Source: Strongylocentrotus droebachiensis (Eukaryota; Echinodermata; Echinoidea; Camarodonta; Strongylocentrotidae). Taken from it: a stretch of 64,000 nt of DNA. The position numbers and the translations under genes were made by a program. Below, piece by piece: positions 25,601 through 40,200 of this stretch (positions are counted from its first letter, which is position 1; each line of letters begins with the position of its first letter). The DNA is taken from positions 61,001-125,000 of the forward strand of contig JAVYIG010000644.1 of NCBI GenBank assembly GCA_035222895.1. Direction: 5' to 3'. The notes under the pieces are model-generated. The model was not told the DNA's origin. It made no database searches and worked only from the letters and a program-made list of their open reading frames with translations.

Positions 25601-28600
25601 CATTGTCAACGGAAACCGGGTGACTCCTGTATTAAGTCTGTGGGAATGAGAGAATTTAGGAGTCAACAGGTTAAGGATGTTCTTACTCTGGAGGCGAGGT
25701 TGCTCCCGGATATGCCTCAGACAGTCTTTCCCACTTGACTATGATGTGGCTCGGGTCAGGTGTAAAAGCCGAGATGCTACTGGCAGCTGTAATGATATAG
25801 AAGAGAAGATATTAAACAGGCTCAAGTTCAACTCTTTTTTTTTATCCATGTTAAAGTTGCTCATGCGTGGGTAGAGCCTGTGGTAGACGTATGCACGGGA
25901 TCGAAATATTTGCTGGCTCAGTGCATCTATTGATCGCAAAATTGCCTTCTTCACGAGCGACTATATACCCACGCATGAACATCTTTAACAATCCATGTCA
26001 ATGCATGCATGCAGTGTCAATAATCGTCTGAAGAGAGGGTGTCTCGCTTAGAAAATGGAATAATCAAAATGTCAACAAGCAATCTTGATGCGTGAGGTGG
26101 TTTAGACGTTTTTCTTTCAAGTCCAATTCTCGTCCCTTTCTCCGTTTTAAAAAAAAATCGACGGATGATTCCTCGTGATTTTGTACATACTGCCTCAAGT
26201 AGAACGTTGAGGTTTATATATTTACTGTGCACGACTCGCTAATTTGTACTAGGCTTTCCTAAGTTTTGGTTTTACGGAATATAGATCAGTAAGTCTGACA
26301 AATCCCAAATTTTTATTTCTCTCCGTAATGCAATGTCTGTCTAAATTAAACAGCAATTAAAACGGTTCAAGTGACATTTTACTTATATTCAGGCACTTGG
26401 TGTTATGTGTAATCCCCAAGGTGTGGTATTACCACCTTCTATGTTCAATTACTTACTGCACAAAAATTTGTCTGTGCTGAAAATACCGTAGTACTTCGAG
26501 TGTGTTGTCTTGTCCCCGTCGAAAACGATTCCTTTCGCGTAGGCTGGCTCTTCGCAGCGAGACCCGTGGAGGACGCTCGAGATGGCCACAAGATTGTAGT
26601 AGGTGTCACATGTACATTCTAATAAGTTGTCGTTAAGAATCCTACACCAGGAAGGAAAGAAATTGTGTTTAGATATGCATCGGTAAACAGCGGCTTTTTA
26701 TTTGTATTTGTGTTATGATGTCAAATTGTACGTTTTACATTTTTCTTATCTCATAGCTCAATGCAACAAAACAAAAACGTAGGCATTTCTTTCTTGGCTT
26801 TTACAGCGTCATATCTGGTCGAGCATATGTTAAATTTCTCGCCTGTTTAAATGTGGGAAATCTATGAATAATACGAGGACTGTTAAAGAGAAGTTAGAGT
26901 TCTGGGAAAAGTTGAACAATAATTTGTGAGCGTTATCATTGTTATTATGCAAGTGTGGAAGAACAACAAATACAAAATGTTCCCTGATCAATGAAAAGAA
27001 CATAATGCTTGTATGTTGGTAGTATATGTTAGGTATACCCTTAAAACAAACAATAGACACGGGGCCAGGACTCAGTAGAAAAATCAGTGGTCTTGTAACC
27101 GGGAGGCTCCGGGGTCGAAACCAAGGGTGCGTTTAATCGACACTTTTCACCCTAGAATCACGATATTTAAAGACGTTTAGTTTAAAACACGTTCCGTTCA
27201 AGCGATTTTTTCGCCGGTCGTAAAAATAAACGTGTTTAAAAACATAAACATGAAACGCTGAAAAGGATGCGTTTTGTATCATGATTCTGCAGAATCACGG
27301 TCGCTAAAATTCGATTGAACGAACAGAGTTCTTAATCATGGTTCTATGGTGTCATTTTCGTGGCCTGTTCCGGTTTCGGCAAAAACCGCGCGCCTGCTTT
27401 TCATGCAATTTGCGTTCACTATACCATACTCTCTTTATCGTGGCCTGTTCCGTTATGTTATTCCTCGTTTTCCTTTTATCATTTTCTCTTTCTGTCTTTC
27501 TTTATGTTATTCTTTGTTCCTTCCTTATATCACATTCACTTTCTCTTATGTTATTCTTTGTTTTAATCATTCTATCGACTTCTCATTTTTTTTTTATTAT
27601 TGCGATTTATACTCAAAACAGCAGTCGACAGTCGGCCGTAAACAATTCCAGAAAGCGCGCGCCGAAGTTGACCTATACTTCCTGGGTCAAACTGCGCAGT
27701 GTGATGCGCAGTGGCTGGGCTCGAAATGAGCTAAAATCAGCGTTAATGGAAAATCGCTTGAACGTTTTCCCGCAGTGACCTTGTTTTGTAACGGCGTTTT
27801 GATTTGTGATTCTAGCTTCGAAAAATCGCTTGAACGTACCCCAAGTCGACGCGCTAGTGCCCTTTGGTACGGCATTATTCCTCATTACTAAGTCCTTCGG
27901 AGAGGAGCTTATATCCCTCGGTTCCCTGGTACCTTAATTACAAGAATACACATGCTTGCTTAGCAGTCAGGTAAAACATTCATAAAATCATCAAACTTAC
28001 ACATCTTGAAGAGCCGGAAGGGGATTAAAAGCGTCTGGTCCAATATACGTGATCAGATTTTTCCTGAGATCACTGTAAGAGAGAGAGATGGAGACAGAGA
28101 CAGAGCGATAACAAGAAAAAAAGCAGAGAGATACAGAGTTACATAGAGTGATAAAGAGAGAGAAAGACATGAACAGAGAGAGAAAGAGAGAGAGAAAGAA
28201 AGAAATAGACGGAGTCAGACACACACACACATACACACACACAGCGAGAGAGAGATAGAGAGAGAGAAAGAAAGTGAGACAGAGGGAGACAGAGAGAGAG
28301 AGAGAGAGTGAAAGAGAAATACATAACCAGACAGAAAAGAGAAGACAAAAAAGAAATAGACGGAGACAGAGACAGATACAGAGAAATAGCCGGAGTCAGA
28401 GACAAAAGAGAGAGAGAGAGAGAAAGAGAGGCAGTGGAAAACAGAGCGAGATAGATAAAAATCGAAACAGAAAAAAAGAAAGATTGTATCCAATAAATAA
28501 AACATGGTTGTTTACTCATTTAGGTAATATAAACAATTTTAATTTATTTCACATTAATTTATCGGTATATGATTACATGATGTGATGACATGACAGTATG

Positions 28601-31600
28601 ATATGTTATTATATTATACAGTATGATTATAATGTTGCGCTAGTATGCTATGGTATAGTATTTGTGTGTTTGATTTGGATTAAATGCCCAACTATATGTT
28701 TCCAGTTTTGCTTTCTTTATCATTTTAAGCATTCTTCCCTACCCCCATGCAATATAGTTGGTTACAACATGAGAGTTTATATATATAGCAATAATAACAA
28801 TAATATTCTTTTATAACGTGCATGATACTTCATATATATGAATGCATTTACCATAGTATTCCATTTACCCATGTAAACACAGTTTTTAAAATAATCATCA
28901 CACCAACGTTAAAAAAAAAAAGGAATAACATATTTAAACACCTTTACATGAATGTATAATTTTTGCAGTATAACCCTTAATCTAGAAACAATGTTTTAAT
29001 AATTCAATTCGATTCAATTCGTTTTATTAAACCATTTAAGATAAAATCAAAAACAGTATACAAATCATGCGTGTATGAACATTATTGATAAGGTGTAAAT
29101 GGTCAGGGTGCCCCTAAAAGACAATGCTTGATTAATGGGGCCCAATATGTGAATCCATATTTATCCAATATAATTTTGTTGTTAAAAGATCCGTACTCAC
29201 ACGCACAAGCACATTATGCTTCACACCCGTACATACCGCGTGTGCATACGTACATCCACATATAGAGTGTATATGTATAGACTGATATTAATATCTGAAT
29301 GCAATTTTAAGAAACAAGTTTAGTAAATAGAAGTAGATCACTTACATAATTCTCAACTTATTGAGGCCAGAGAATAGTCCAGTTGGAATAAATGATAGGT
29401 TATTCTGGTACATGTATCTGCAAGAAATTGTTAGAAATATATATTACTTAGAGAAAAATGTTAAGATATTCCAACTAATGTTTTCAACCCAGGCATGGTG
29501 AGAAGCCTATTTAATGTGTACCAAAGCGTATTGAGAGGGAGAGTTGTGACACGCGCATCTACTCGAACGCGAGATGGGTCAATGACAGGTTAAATCACGT
29601 TGCTCTAAATAGTTATCCCAAATCTGCTCCAACGTAAAATATCTATGAGAGAGAACTTTTTTTTAATAGCTTATAGCTTTAGTAAATGCATGACCGATCA
29701 GAAGCAACTTCCGGTGATGTAACTCGCTCTCAAGTAGCTATGAGGCATACCAATCAACTGGATGAATTATTTGTGTATAGATAGAAAGCATAAAATTCTA
29801 CTTTACACAAATTGTCACCAATGATCACCGATTAGGCATTGTTTGTTATATAGAGGGCGCAATAATATAGAGGGCGCAATTGAAATAAAATAAAACGCAA
29901 TCAACAAAAGAAAAGAAAATAAACGAGCATAGAAACGAAACCAAAGCAATCAACCTATAAAAAACAGGGAAACACAAATATAAACAGAAACAATCAATTA
30001 ATCTGTTATTAAGACATTAAGAAATAAAGGTGCAAATGGGGTGCAGATATTCATCCAACTACGCGTATTCAGCAGAGGGTGCTGCTATTGCAGCAGAATT
30101 GCACCCTTATTACATAATGTGTGGGGACATATCTGATTTGTTTTCTTTTTATCTGGTTATGGTAAGTATACAAATATTTGCTTTTAAATTATATCCTATG
30201 CTAATTTATTTATCTGTCGGGCCATTCAATACTTTAACTAAATAAATGTTTACATTTTCATTTTCGGCAAGGAATTATTCAAATCGGTAATAATAATAAT
30301 GATAATAATAATAATAATAATGGGTCTTGAACAGCGCTCATGTCTATCACATTTGACACTTCTGGCGCTGTGGAAGAAGAAAAAAGGTATGCTATTTTTC
30401 GGTGCCGGTTAAGATATATGTATTGGTAATTAATACTTACATTTCTTCGACATTGGCAAGCGCACTGAAAATTCGAGGACTACGAAAGGACGCTATCGAA
30501 TTTTCGGAGAAGTCGATAATTTCCACAGACCTTGATGCGATGAGCGGTTGTTCACGAAGGCGATTGCTTCGGAGATTACTGTCAGGATAAAATGACCAGG
30601 TGAGTGTTTCATAAAGAATAAGATCGTATTTAAGTTCGACTTAACTATGGCAGGACATTCATGCCAACGGTTGCTCTCACCCTTGGTCTCTGTAGGGAAG
30701 TCACAAATCTACAAAATGTACCTATTTTTAATTAGTTCATTGTTGAAGAAAAATGTAAATTTGTGACCACGATGTGTACGTCCTTTGGGAGACCAATACC
30801 AGAAATGATGAGAGCAACTAGTGGCATGAACGGCCTGCCATAGTTAATTGCAACTTAAAGTCAATGTTAGTCTCTGTGAAACACCCCCCGCCCCCGAGCA
30901 TTACACAAATGTAATAATGTCACTAGGTAACATATTGTCGACGATAGTAAACAAAAAGCGTTGCTCATTAAGTTGGGAAGAAGATTAAAGATCTTGTAAT
31001 GAATCGATTGAGAGAATAATTATGATTAATATTCTTGATACATCAAGTTGTTTTCAGAACTGTATTGATCAGCATAAATACTCTGAGGGAATGATCAATA
31101 AAGTTCCAACTTTATGGGCAACAGTGTCATTAAGAAAGTAGTACAGTTTATAAGAAGTAACATATTTTCTACAAATGTATTATGTTGTACTGTACAAAAG
31201 TAATAAATTGTACGAAAATAAAACATTGTATAAAACGAAAATATCAAATTGTCAACGGAAGTAGCTAGTGTACGGAAATAACATACTATTGAAAAGCAGT
31301 ATATTGTTAGTAGGTTACATGTTGTAGAAAGAGGCATAATCAGTTGTTGTCAACGGACAACAACAAATATAGAACAAATAATTTTACGTTGATAGTCCTC
31401 CGTCACGGCAATATACACATAATATTTAAAACAATGATCTATGATGTAACAATAGAACAATATAAGATGATTATTATGTTTAAAAACAAAGCCCCGTTTT
31501 AGCGAAATGCGCTCGTACGCATTATTTGTAGATATTCTGTCGCATTTGCTTGTACATTAAAATGTTGAATTTACTGTTTGAATAAATATAATGCAAACCG

Positions 31601-34225
31601 GTCATAGTGAAGAAAAAACGTTCAAGGATCTTTTATGTCAATTGTTTTGATTATTATTAATATATATATATTTATACTCACACTGTATACGTCTGTGATA
31701 ATGCACCAATTGCATCTACTGGTAGGTACTCTAAGTCATTATTTGTCATCACTCTGCAAAATTAATGAATAGATACTTACATGAATAAATAATATATAAA
31801 TATAGAAAATAACTAAATTAAACCACTTGATAATAACACCTTTATGCACAAAGAAAAATTGGCAATGCCTTATTTTTGGTGGTGGGGGGGGGGGGGGGAA
31901 TTCTTAGATTAATTAATAATTTTATTTGGGACTTTTGAAAATTATATTTTCCGTGATTAAGATATTTATTTACATACGTATTCACATACTTCGCTAGTTA
32001 TATGTTTCACTGCAGTTTCGAAAATCATGTTATTTTCACTTGGCCACAGTATTAAAGTCCATCTGCACTAGTTTGGCTAGGAAGTATCAGACCTCCCTGC
32101 ATGGTAACTAGCAGGTGGTTATCTTATCAAATCAGCTCTCAATTAACATAAGAAAAAGAGGTCATGGGGGACCAATGATCACCGATTAGGTATTATTTGA
32201 TATATAGAGGGCGCAAGTAGCTATACATAGTGCAGTGGGGCTTTAATAATAACATCTAAAGCTAAAATGACTTACAAGGTGGGTACTTTTGAGTTTCCGC
32301 TAAATATTTGGCCTTCGACGGAAATTATTTCTGTTCCAGAGAGGTCACTGTGTATGAAAATCAATGATAAAAAAAGGGAATCCTTGTTAAAAATGAAATT
32401 ATGATTTGATTTTAAGATAAACCATTATCATAAAATATATGTAATTAATTTTATTTAAATTATGTCTCTAATTTGGGAATATATAGGCTTAACATATGTA
32501 AATTGTGCACATCAATTTAAATTTGCAGGTGAAAAGCAGGGTTTTCTTTCTTTGTCGTCTTAATATAAGTGCTTTGAATTATTTGAAGAGAAGATCCAAA
32601 GTGATGCAGACAACACGTTAATACAAAACTTTCACAAAAACAAATTGTGCACATTTCAACAAACCGGTTATATGGTATTATTCATTTGTTCTTCATACTC
32701 CTTATCCGTTGGCCGAAAGAAAGCAGGTTTTAGGTTGGTTTCATATATTCTCGCTCTCCACAAATGATGTTTTTAGGTGATTGGTACGCTAAGGTTGAAT
32801 AGTGTTTTTAACTCATAGCCTGTCATGAGGTTGCATGCACGCTACCGTTATAGTGCTTTGTACATGCGAGCGAGTCATTGCTTCGCTGCCTTCTGCATGC
32901 TTGCACTCATTCGTAATAGCAGTTATTGTTCATGCTCATTGTAGTGTGCTATGTGTTTTGCACGCGCTATTCATAGAACCATCGCGTTAATTAGATTATA
33001 TCAAAATAAACTTGGCACGGGGGGATTTGGGGCTTGGTACAATGGGGATTAGCCCTGTGGCAAAATAAAAAGTTTAGTACTCACAACGTTCCTGTTTTAT
33101 CATCAGTAAACACGATCTCATGAAAGGCTTGGTCCGCGATAGAAAGAATCCTACTCCATCTCCAATTCCTGCAAATGATACAGATGAAATATTTGTTATT
33201 TACATGTATGTATTATAATTGTGTTCGTGTGTTCGCTTAAGCAATCAGCAGGTGAAGAAGGGTCGTGGGTTTGAGCTCCAGACTGGAATTAATGTCCTTT
33301 AAAATAACATTGGATTTCATCCCATCTGACATTCCTGCGAAAGATTTAAGAAAACCTTGTTATTACTACTACTACTACAATATTGCTACTATTGCCACTA
33401 CTACTACTACTACTCCCACTACCATAATTATAGCTCCTTTTAGTCTCATTAGACAACCCCCCCCCCCCCCTCTATCGTCAGAGTACAGCAGCCTATAAAC
33501 ATGTTAGCCTATGGACTTTTACCACAAACAAAAATCGTTAAAAATTCGTTTTTTGTTTAAACGAAAAGCACATCCACCCCGACGTACGTTGACACTAGCT
33601 CTTTCATTTGAACCCTCATGTTCCATTGAATTTTGAAAGTTCACCCACCGTAATTTGCTCAAAATAGGTCGCAAGCTCGCCATTGCATATATAACACATG
33701 TGTAACAAGTCGAACTTTGGACGCAATTTATCACGCGTTTGTAAGATTATAGGTCAAGCACACGAAGCATGAATTATCATAGATCAGTTCTGCTTGGTTC
33801 ATTGTGTCCACTTTAGCCAACCCCCACCGTAATTTGTGAATTTAGTATAGGCAAACATTTTGCCGAGGTAAGCAAAAACATGAATATTTATGACACACCA
33901 TGGACTATTCGATTGTTAACAGAGGGGTGCAAATGTGCACCACATCAAACTCCCCATTTTTCAGTCAAGTATTTCATTGTATTATGTAGTTTGGTAGGTT
34001 TATTTCACTAACTGTTTAATTATCAGATATCAATGATAGTTTAAATATGGAAAAGTTTCTTGTATTTCATATTTAGCAAAGCAATCTCACATAACAAATC
34101 ACTATCAAGTGTCGTCTGATCCGCCGATTGCCGTCTGCTATATACGTTCTAAGAAGGCGAACGTTTGTGCTGGCGAAAATGAGACAACCGGAGCAATATG
34201 TACTACTACTACTACTACTACTACA

Positions 34226-34259
<34 letters not shown>

Positions 34260-37200
34260 GCTGCTGCTACGACCAATCCTACTATTTATACTACTACTGT
34301 CCCTGCTACTATTACTGCTATACTACTACTATTTATTGTAACAATATTACTACTTATAATAACCTTACCAATGTGTTATCCCTCCGCCGTTGGAGAAGGC
34401 TTTGGTTGCAATGTGAGTTCCCACACTATTTTTGAAGTGACTTTGGATGTAAATAGAAAAATAAATGCAAATTTGATTATATTCACTTAATATGCTAAAC
34501 GAACCAAAGTGACATCCATTTCAAAGAAACGATTGTGCTATGGTAAATGTGGGAATTATTTTGTCCGTTTCTATGTGCAGAAGGCCATAATTCGCCGACA
34601 CATGACTTGGTGGAAAAAAAACATTAATGGTTCTACTAGCTAGTCTGCGCACAGCAAGCCCTTAGTCATATCAAGAAGTAACCTCTTGTCTCTCGGAAAA
34701 TCTTCGGGAGAGAGAAACGTAAGATAATGACTTGACCACTCTGGAGAATTGGTTTAAAATGCAATTTCTGTTGATCCAATCGCACCATTGCACGGTGACT
34801 TCACTTAGCTCACAATATACTTTGTACATCGTTAGTGACGTCAGAGTGCAATGGTGCGAAAGGATCAACTGGAAGTTGCACGGCTGGAGAATTATGCCGT
34901 TCATTGGTACTTTTAGCGCATGTCATGTGATCAAGAATTGACCAATGAGGTTGCAAGAATAGTAGGCGTTGTATAATACATAAGACCTGTGGGTCAAAAA
35001 ACTGAAGGCCACGCTTGTAAGGGATTCAACGTCAATTTCGTATCTTGCATAAGATTATGACCATTATAAACACTACAGCGTACAGTATACAGTTTACTAC
35101 TTAATCAACATGTTCCAATCATGCCAATAAGGCAGATGGGATATATAATCTGCGCATGGGTAGATGAAGCTCATTTCTACAAAACTATAGAAATCCACCG
35201 AGGCAAAAAAAAAATGAAGGCCAAGCTTGTATTAGGAATCAACGTCAATTTCGTATCAAATATAAGGTTATTAACATTATAAACCGTACAGCGTAAGTAT
35301 ACAGTTCACTACTTAATCAACATGTTCCAATCATGCCAATAAGACAGGTGGGATATATAATCTGCGCATGGGTAAATGAAGATCATTTCTAGAAAACTAT
35401 AGAAATCCACATAGACAAATACTGTATGATCTTAACTAGACAAATAGATAAAGCTATTTAATCATGATTTATTCAAGCAAAGAAGGTTTATCCTTTGATA
35501 CACAGATGTTATTCAAGAGGGCACCTCCATCACAATTTTGTTGTGATTACAAAAAGGCAAAAAATATGAATGTTACATGTTTAACATATATTTGTTTATT
35601 TGAGGGGTCATTTATATTGCTTCCGGGCAGACACTTTCACCATGAGATCATAGGGACAGAACATTATTCAAGATTAATTTGATCACTAAACGTATTTTGT
35701 GAGAGATTTCGTACACGACATTATGATCATGAAACTCCTGGGGGTGTTTCACAAAGATCCTAAGTAGAACTTAACTCTAAGTTGGACTTAAAAATTATGG
35801 ACAGCCATTGGAATCTTAAAATGAAATATATTCAAAAGCAGAAATTCAAGTATTTTAGACTTTTTATAAATTCCACGTCCAGAACATGAAATCTCCTTGA
35901 TGATAATAAATATGAATGATTTGAATAAACAAATAATGCCTTTCAAAATAACTTTTACAAAATATTTTCAAAGATGCTAATGGCTTTCCATAATTGTTAA
36001 GTCCAACTTAGAGATAAGTTCAATTTAGGATCTTTTGTGAAACATCCCCCAGGTATTGGAAAAAGAAAGCTGAAACACGATCTGAATTATTATAGACTGG
36101 TCAGAACAAATGAAAAAAGCAAGCTTGTATACTTACAGTGTACCTATCGTGAAGGATGCAAAGGCAATGGAATCAATTTGAACTATCGAATTCCCAGAAA
36201 GGTCCAGGTTCCTAAACAATATAATCAGCGGAAAAAAGGACATATATTTCATTTCGTATGCATTTATTTACTTCCACGTCAATATAAAAACACCATCATA
36301 TAAACTTCAAAATACAAACATGTATAATGAAGTATCTGATGCGGGAGGATCATGAAAAACAATTTTTTTAAAAGAGCTCGTTAAAATGATACTAACAAAA
36401 TAAAAAAATGTATTTTTGTACATGAGGATCATACAATCAAGTTTACCAAGAGGGAAGATAAAGGAAATTGAGGAAGTAGGAGGAAACTTTGACATCATAA
36501 GTTATTATAATTTATGAAGGGTGGTAGTTAATAAGCATCGTTGCTATTTTCTTTTCCATATATATATTTGGTCTCGAAATACGCATATGTATATATTAAT
36601 ATATACTCAACACAAATCAAATAAAGAAAAAGAAACTCCGTTGACAACGTAATGGTTGTAATATATTTGTCAGATTATGATACTGTAAGGTATGACCTGA
36701 TCAAATCAAAACTGAACTTTTGCACTTGCTGCTCTATAGCGTACTGTTTATTGTATTGCGCCATGTCTTGCTAAACCTTTAAACGGTGCGTAACCCAATA
36801 ACTAATTTTCACTTCGTTGCTAAACCTTTAAACTGTGCGTGACCCAATAATTAATTTCCACTTCGTTGCTAAACCTTTAAACTGTGCGTAACCCAATAAA
36901 TAATTTTCACTTCGTTGCTAAACCTTTAAACTGCGTAACCCAATAACTAATTTCCACTTCGTTGCTAAACCTTTAAACTGTGCGTAACCCAATAACTAAT
37001 TTCCACTTCGTTGCTTAACCTTTAAACTGTGCGTAACCCAATAACTAATTTCCACTTCGCAGAGAGAGGACTTGATTTGAGGACCAGCAGCGCAGATCAG
37101 GAAGCTGCGAGTTAAGAGACCAGGGGGGTGCTTCACAAAGATTTGAAGTCGAACTTAATTCTAAGTTGGACTTAAATATTATGGAGAGCCATTTGTAGCC

Positions 37201-40200
37201 TTATTTTGAAATATATTCAATAGCAAAAATTCAAGTCTTTTAGACTTTTCATAAATTCAACATCAAGAAAATGAAATCTAGTATTTCTAGTCTTGGATAT
37301 GATTTCCTTTAACTTGTGTATTTTTTGTATTTCATCTAGCGTTGTAATTGATGTATTCATATGTATTGTTCGACAGTATGGAGATCACACTTTGAAGAAG
37401 TGCATTTTATGCCAACTTAATAGTCTTATTTGCCAATTTTCGGCGCCTGTATTTTCTTCAGGAAGGACACTGACAACATAAGGAGTGAAATACTAACCCA
37501 ATGTTTGCTCCTTCGAACGCACCTTTCTCGATTCGACTTATACCATTGCCAGTAAGAATCCTAGAAAATGTTGAGGGTTATAAAAACAATCATATCTTAT
37601 CTTGAATATTGTATATGATTATGCATTTTGAGAGGATAACTTTATCTTATTATGATTATATATAATAATAATAGTTGTAGTAGTAGAATAAGAAATAGTA
37701 GTAGTAGTATTAGTATTAGTAGTAAAAGGAAAAGAAGGAGTTGTTCTTGTTGCAGGAATCGAGGGATAAATAATAGTAGTAATGGTTGTTGTTAGCCGTA
37801 ATAATAGTATTTATCTAATGTCCGGTAAAAGACGATAAAATTAAATGTACCTATACAATATATATATACATCTATACATGGGGGTGAATGCATCATTCTT
37901 CAACTTCACCACATTTGCGATCGAATCTGGAGGAAGGGTTGTGTTCCATCTTAATGGACCTGGGGGTGTTTCACAAAGATTCTAAGTCGAAGTTAACTCT
38001 AAGTTGGACTTAAATATTATGGAGAGCCATTTTTTTTAATTCCACACCAAGAACATTAAATCTCCTTGATGATAGAAAATATGAATGATTTGAATCAACA
38101 TGTTATGCCTTTTAAAGTATTTGTTACCAAATATTTTCAATGATGCTAACGGCTTTCCATAATTATTAAGTCCAACTTAGTGTTAAGTTCTACTTAGGAT
38201 CTTTGTGAAACACCCCCTGGTCTATTACCCTCACCATGCCAAGAAAGGAAACAGCCGCATAAGTGAAAAATATAGGGCCACCAGCCTCATAAACCATTCA
38301 AGCAAAGTACTCCTAAACATCATCCAGAATCGAATGAAACCTTGTGCTGAAGCCATCTTAGCAGGAGAACAGGCAGGGTTCAGACCTGGAACCCGTTTCA
38401 CATAGCCTTTTTTTCAATGACAAATGACAACAATCAATGACAAATTTGCTGATAACCAATTAGAAGCAAGGATTTCAGTACCTTATAACAAAAAGTGTAA
38501 TTTGTCACTGGTGACAAGATTTGTGAATTTGGGCCCAGGACGCTTTACAGTTGAACAGGGGGGTGTTTCACAAAACTTGTCATCAGTGACAAATGACAGT
38601 TTCTGTTATAAGATAGTAAAATCCTTGCTTATGATTGGTTGTGATCTGCAGAGTTGTCACTGATTTTTGTCATTTATCGTTGAAAAAAGGCTCTGTGAAA
38701 GACCCCTTCAGGTCTTTGCTTTGAAACTCCTTATTCAACATCGTTTGGAAAGATGGAAAGACTTTGCAGTTTTCATTGAGAACTAAAATGCTTTTGATCG
38801 TGCGTGGCATGTAGGTCTGTTTACTGCCCTGCAGGAGTTTTTTGTTGTTGATATAATCAGGGAACTCTACAACAAGGCCAAACGCTGTAGCAGAATTAAC
38901 AAAGAGTTCACTTAATGGTTCTAAAGAACAATAGGAGTGCGACAGGGATGTCTCTTATCACCTGACATATTCAACCTCTTCTTAGAGAACATCTTAACTG
39001 AAACCTCCAATGACTGCATAGATCTTGGCATTAATGTTGATGGGTACAAATTAAAGGACCTCCATTTTGCTGATGATATCGCCCTCATTGCAGATTCTAA
39101 GATTGATCTTCGAACCCTAGTTGAGCGAGTCCACGAGGCTAGCAAAAAGTACGTAATGAAAATCAGCATACCAACAACGAAAGCAATGGTTTTCTCCCAT
39201 GAAGATCACCTACTCATAGACATCAATCTGAAAGGCAAACCCCTCGAGCAAGACTGGTGTACCGATTCAAATACTTAAGAGTAACACAAACACCCTTAAA
39301 TGACTCTACACGTACATTTCAAAAAAACATGCTGATGCTAGCATCTATTGCTCTAGGTAAGCTGCAAAAGGTCTGGAATAATAAGGACATTTCACTAACC
39401 ACCAACATTACGTCTTGTCAATGCTTGTATCTACCCGCGGTACTCTTGTACGGCTCAGTGGCATGAACCATCAAAAAAGAATGGCCAAAATAAACTCGGC
39501 GCCTTAGAATGCGTTGCTTTGGGAAGATTCTCAACATCTCCTGGGAGGATAAAATTCGAAATGAAGAACTCCTGGCCGGAATCTCCAATTGCTATTTTCC
39601 ACTGAAGCGAATCTTCGCCCGTATCACTGAAGCCCAACTGACCTGGTTAGGTCATGTTTCCAGAATGACCAGCGTACGCCTCGCTTAACTGCCTACTGAA
39701 TTCTCACATTGCCCATAGGTTCAATACAGGAGCAACCAGGTTCCAGTAGCCAATGGGTTAACGCTTGAGACTGTTGTTGGAACAAATAGACAAGGAAGAC
39801 CAGGAAGAGATGGGAAAGTGACATCCTAGTAGGCGCTTTACAAAATATACTATTACCCCGGTCATTGGATTCAGTGCTTGCCCGCACATACTGTGTGCAC
39901 AATCTCCACTCCGTGGGGACAGTTCCACTACACACTACCACTACTACACTACACTAGGCTGCATAATTAGTTATTACACTTCATCATTTCTTTGCTCTGT
40001 ATAATTTTGTATCGATTAAGAGCTTGCTCCGCTTTCAACGTTTCAAAGGAAATATTTTTTTTCTAAATTATCATTTCCTCCATAGCTATTATATATTAGA
40101 TATGCTTAAAACATAAATATATAAGATATGAATATTAAAACAATGAAAGTAATCATGAATGAATAAAGGAAACAATAGAAAAAAGAAGATAAATTGAGTC

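Noticed and set aside
28139..28585. Overlapping Ser/Leu-rich and Arg/Glu-rich frames
   Set aside because: They come from the GA/CA simple repeat upstream of exon 22.
30402..30590. Plus-strand open frame
   Set aside because: Antisense shadow of LRR exon 20.
36769..37059. Possible CRISPR array
   Set aside because: The 49-bp units are directly abutting with no unique spacers, and the DNA is clearly eukaryotic.
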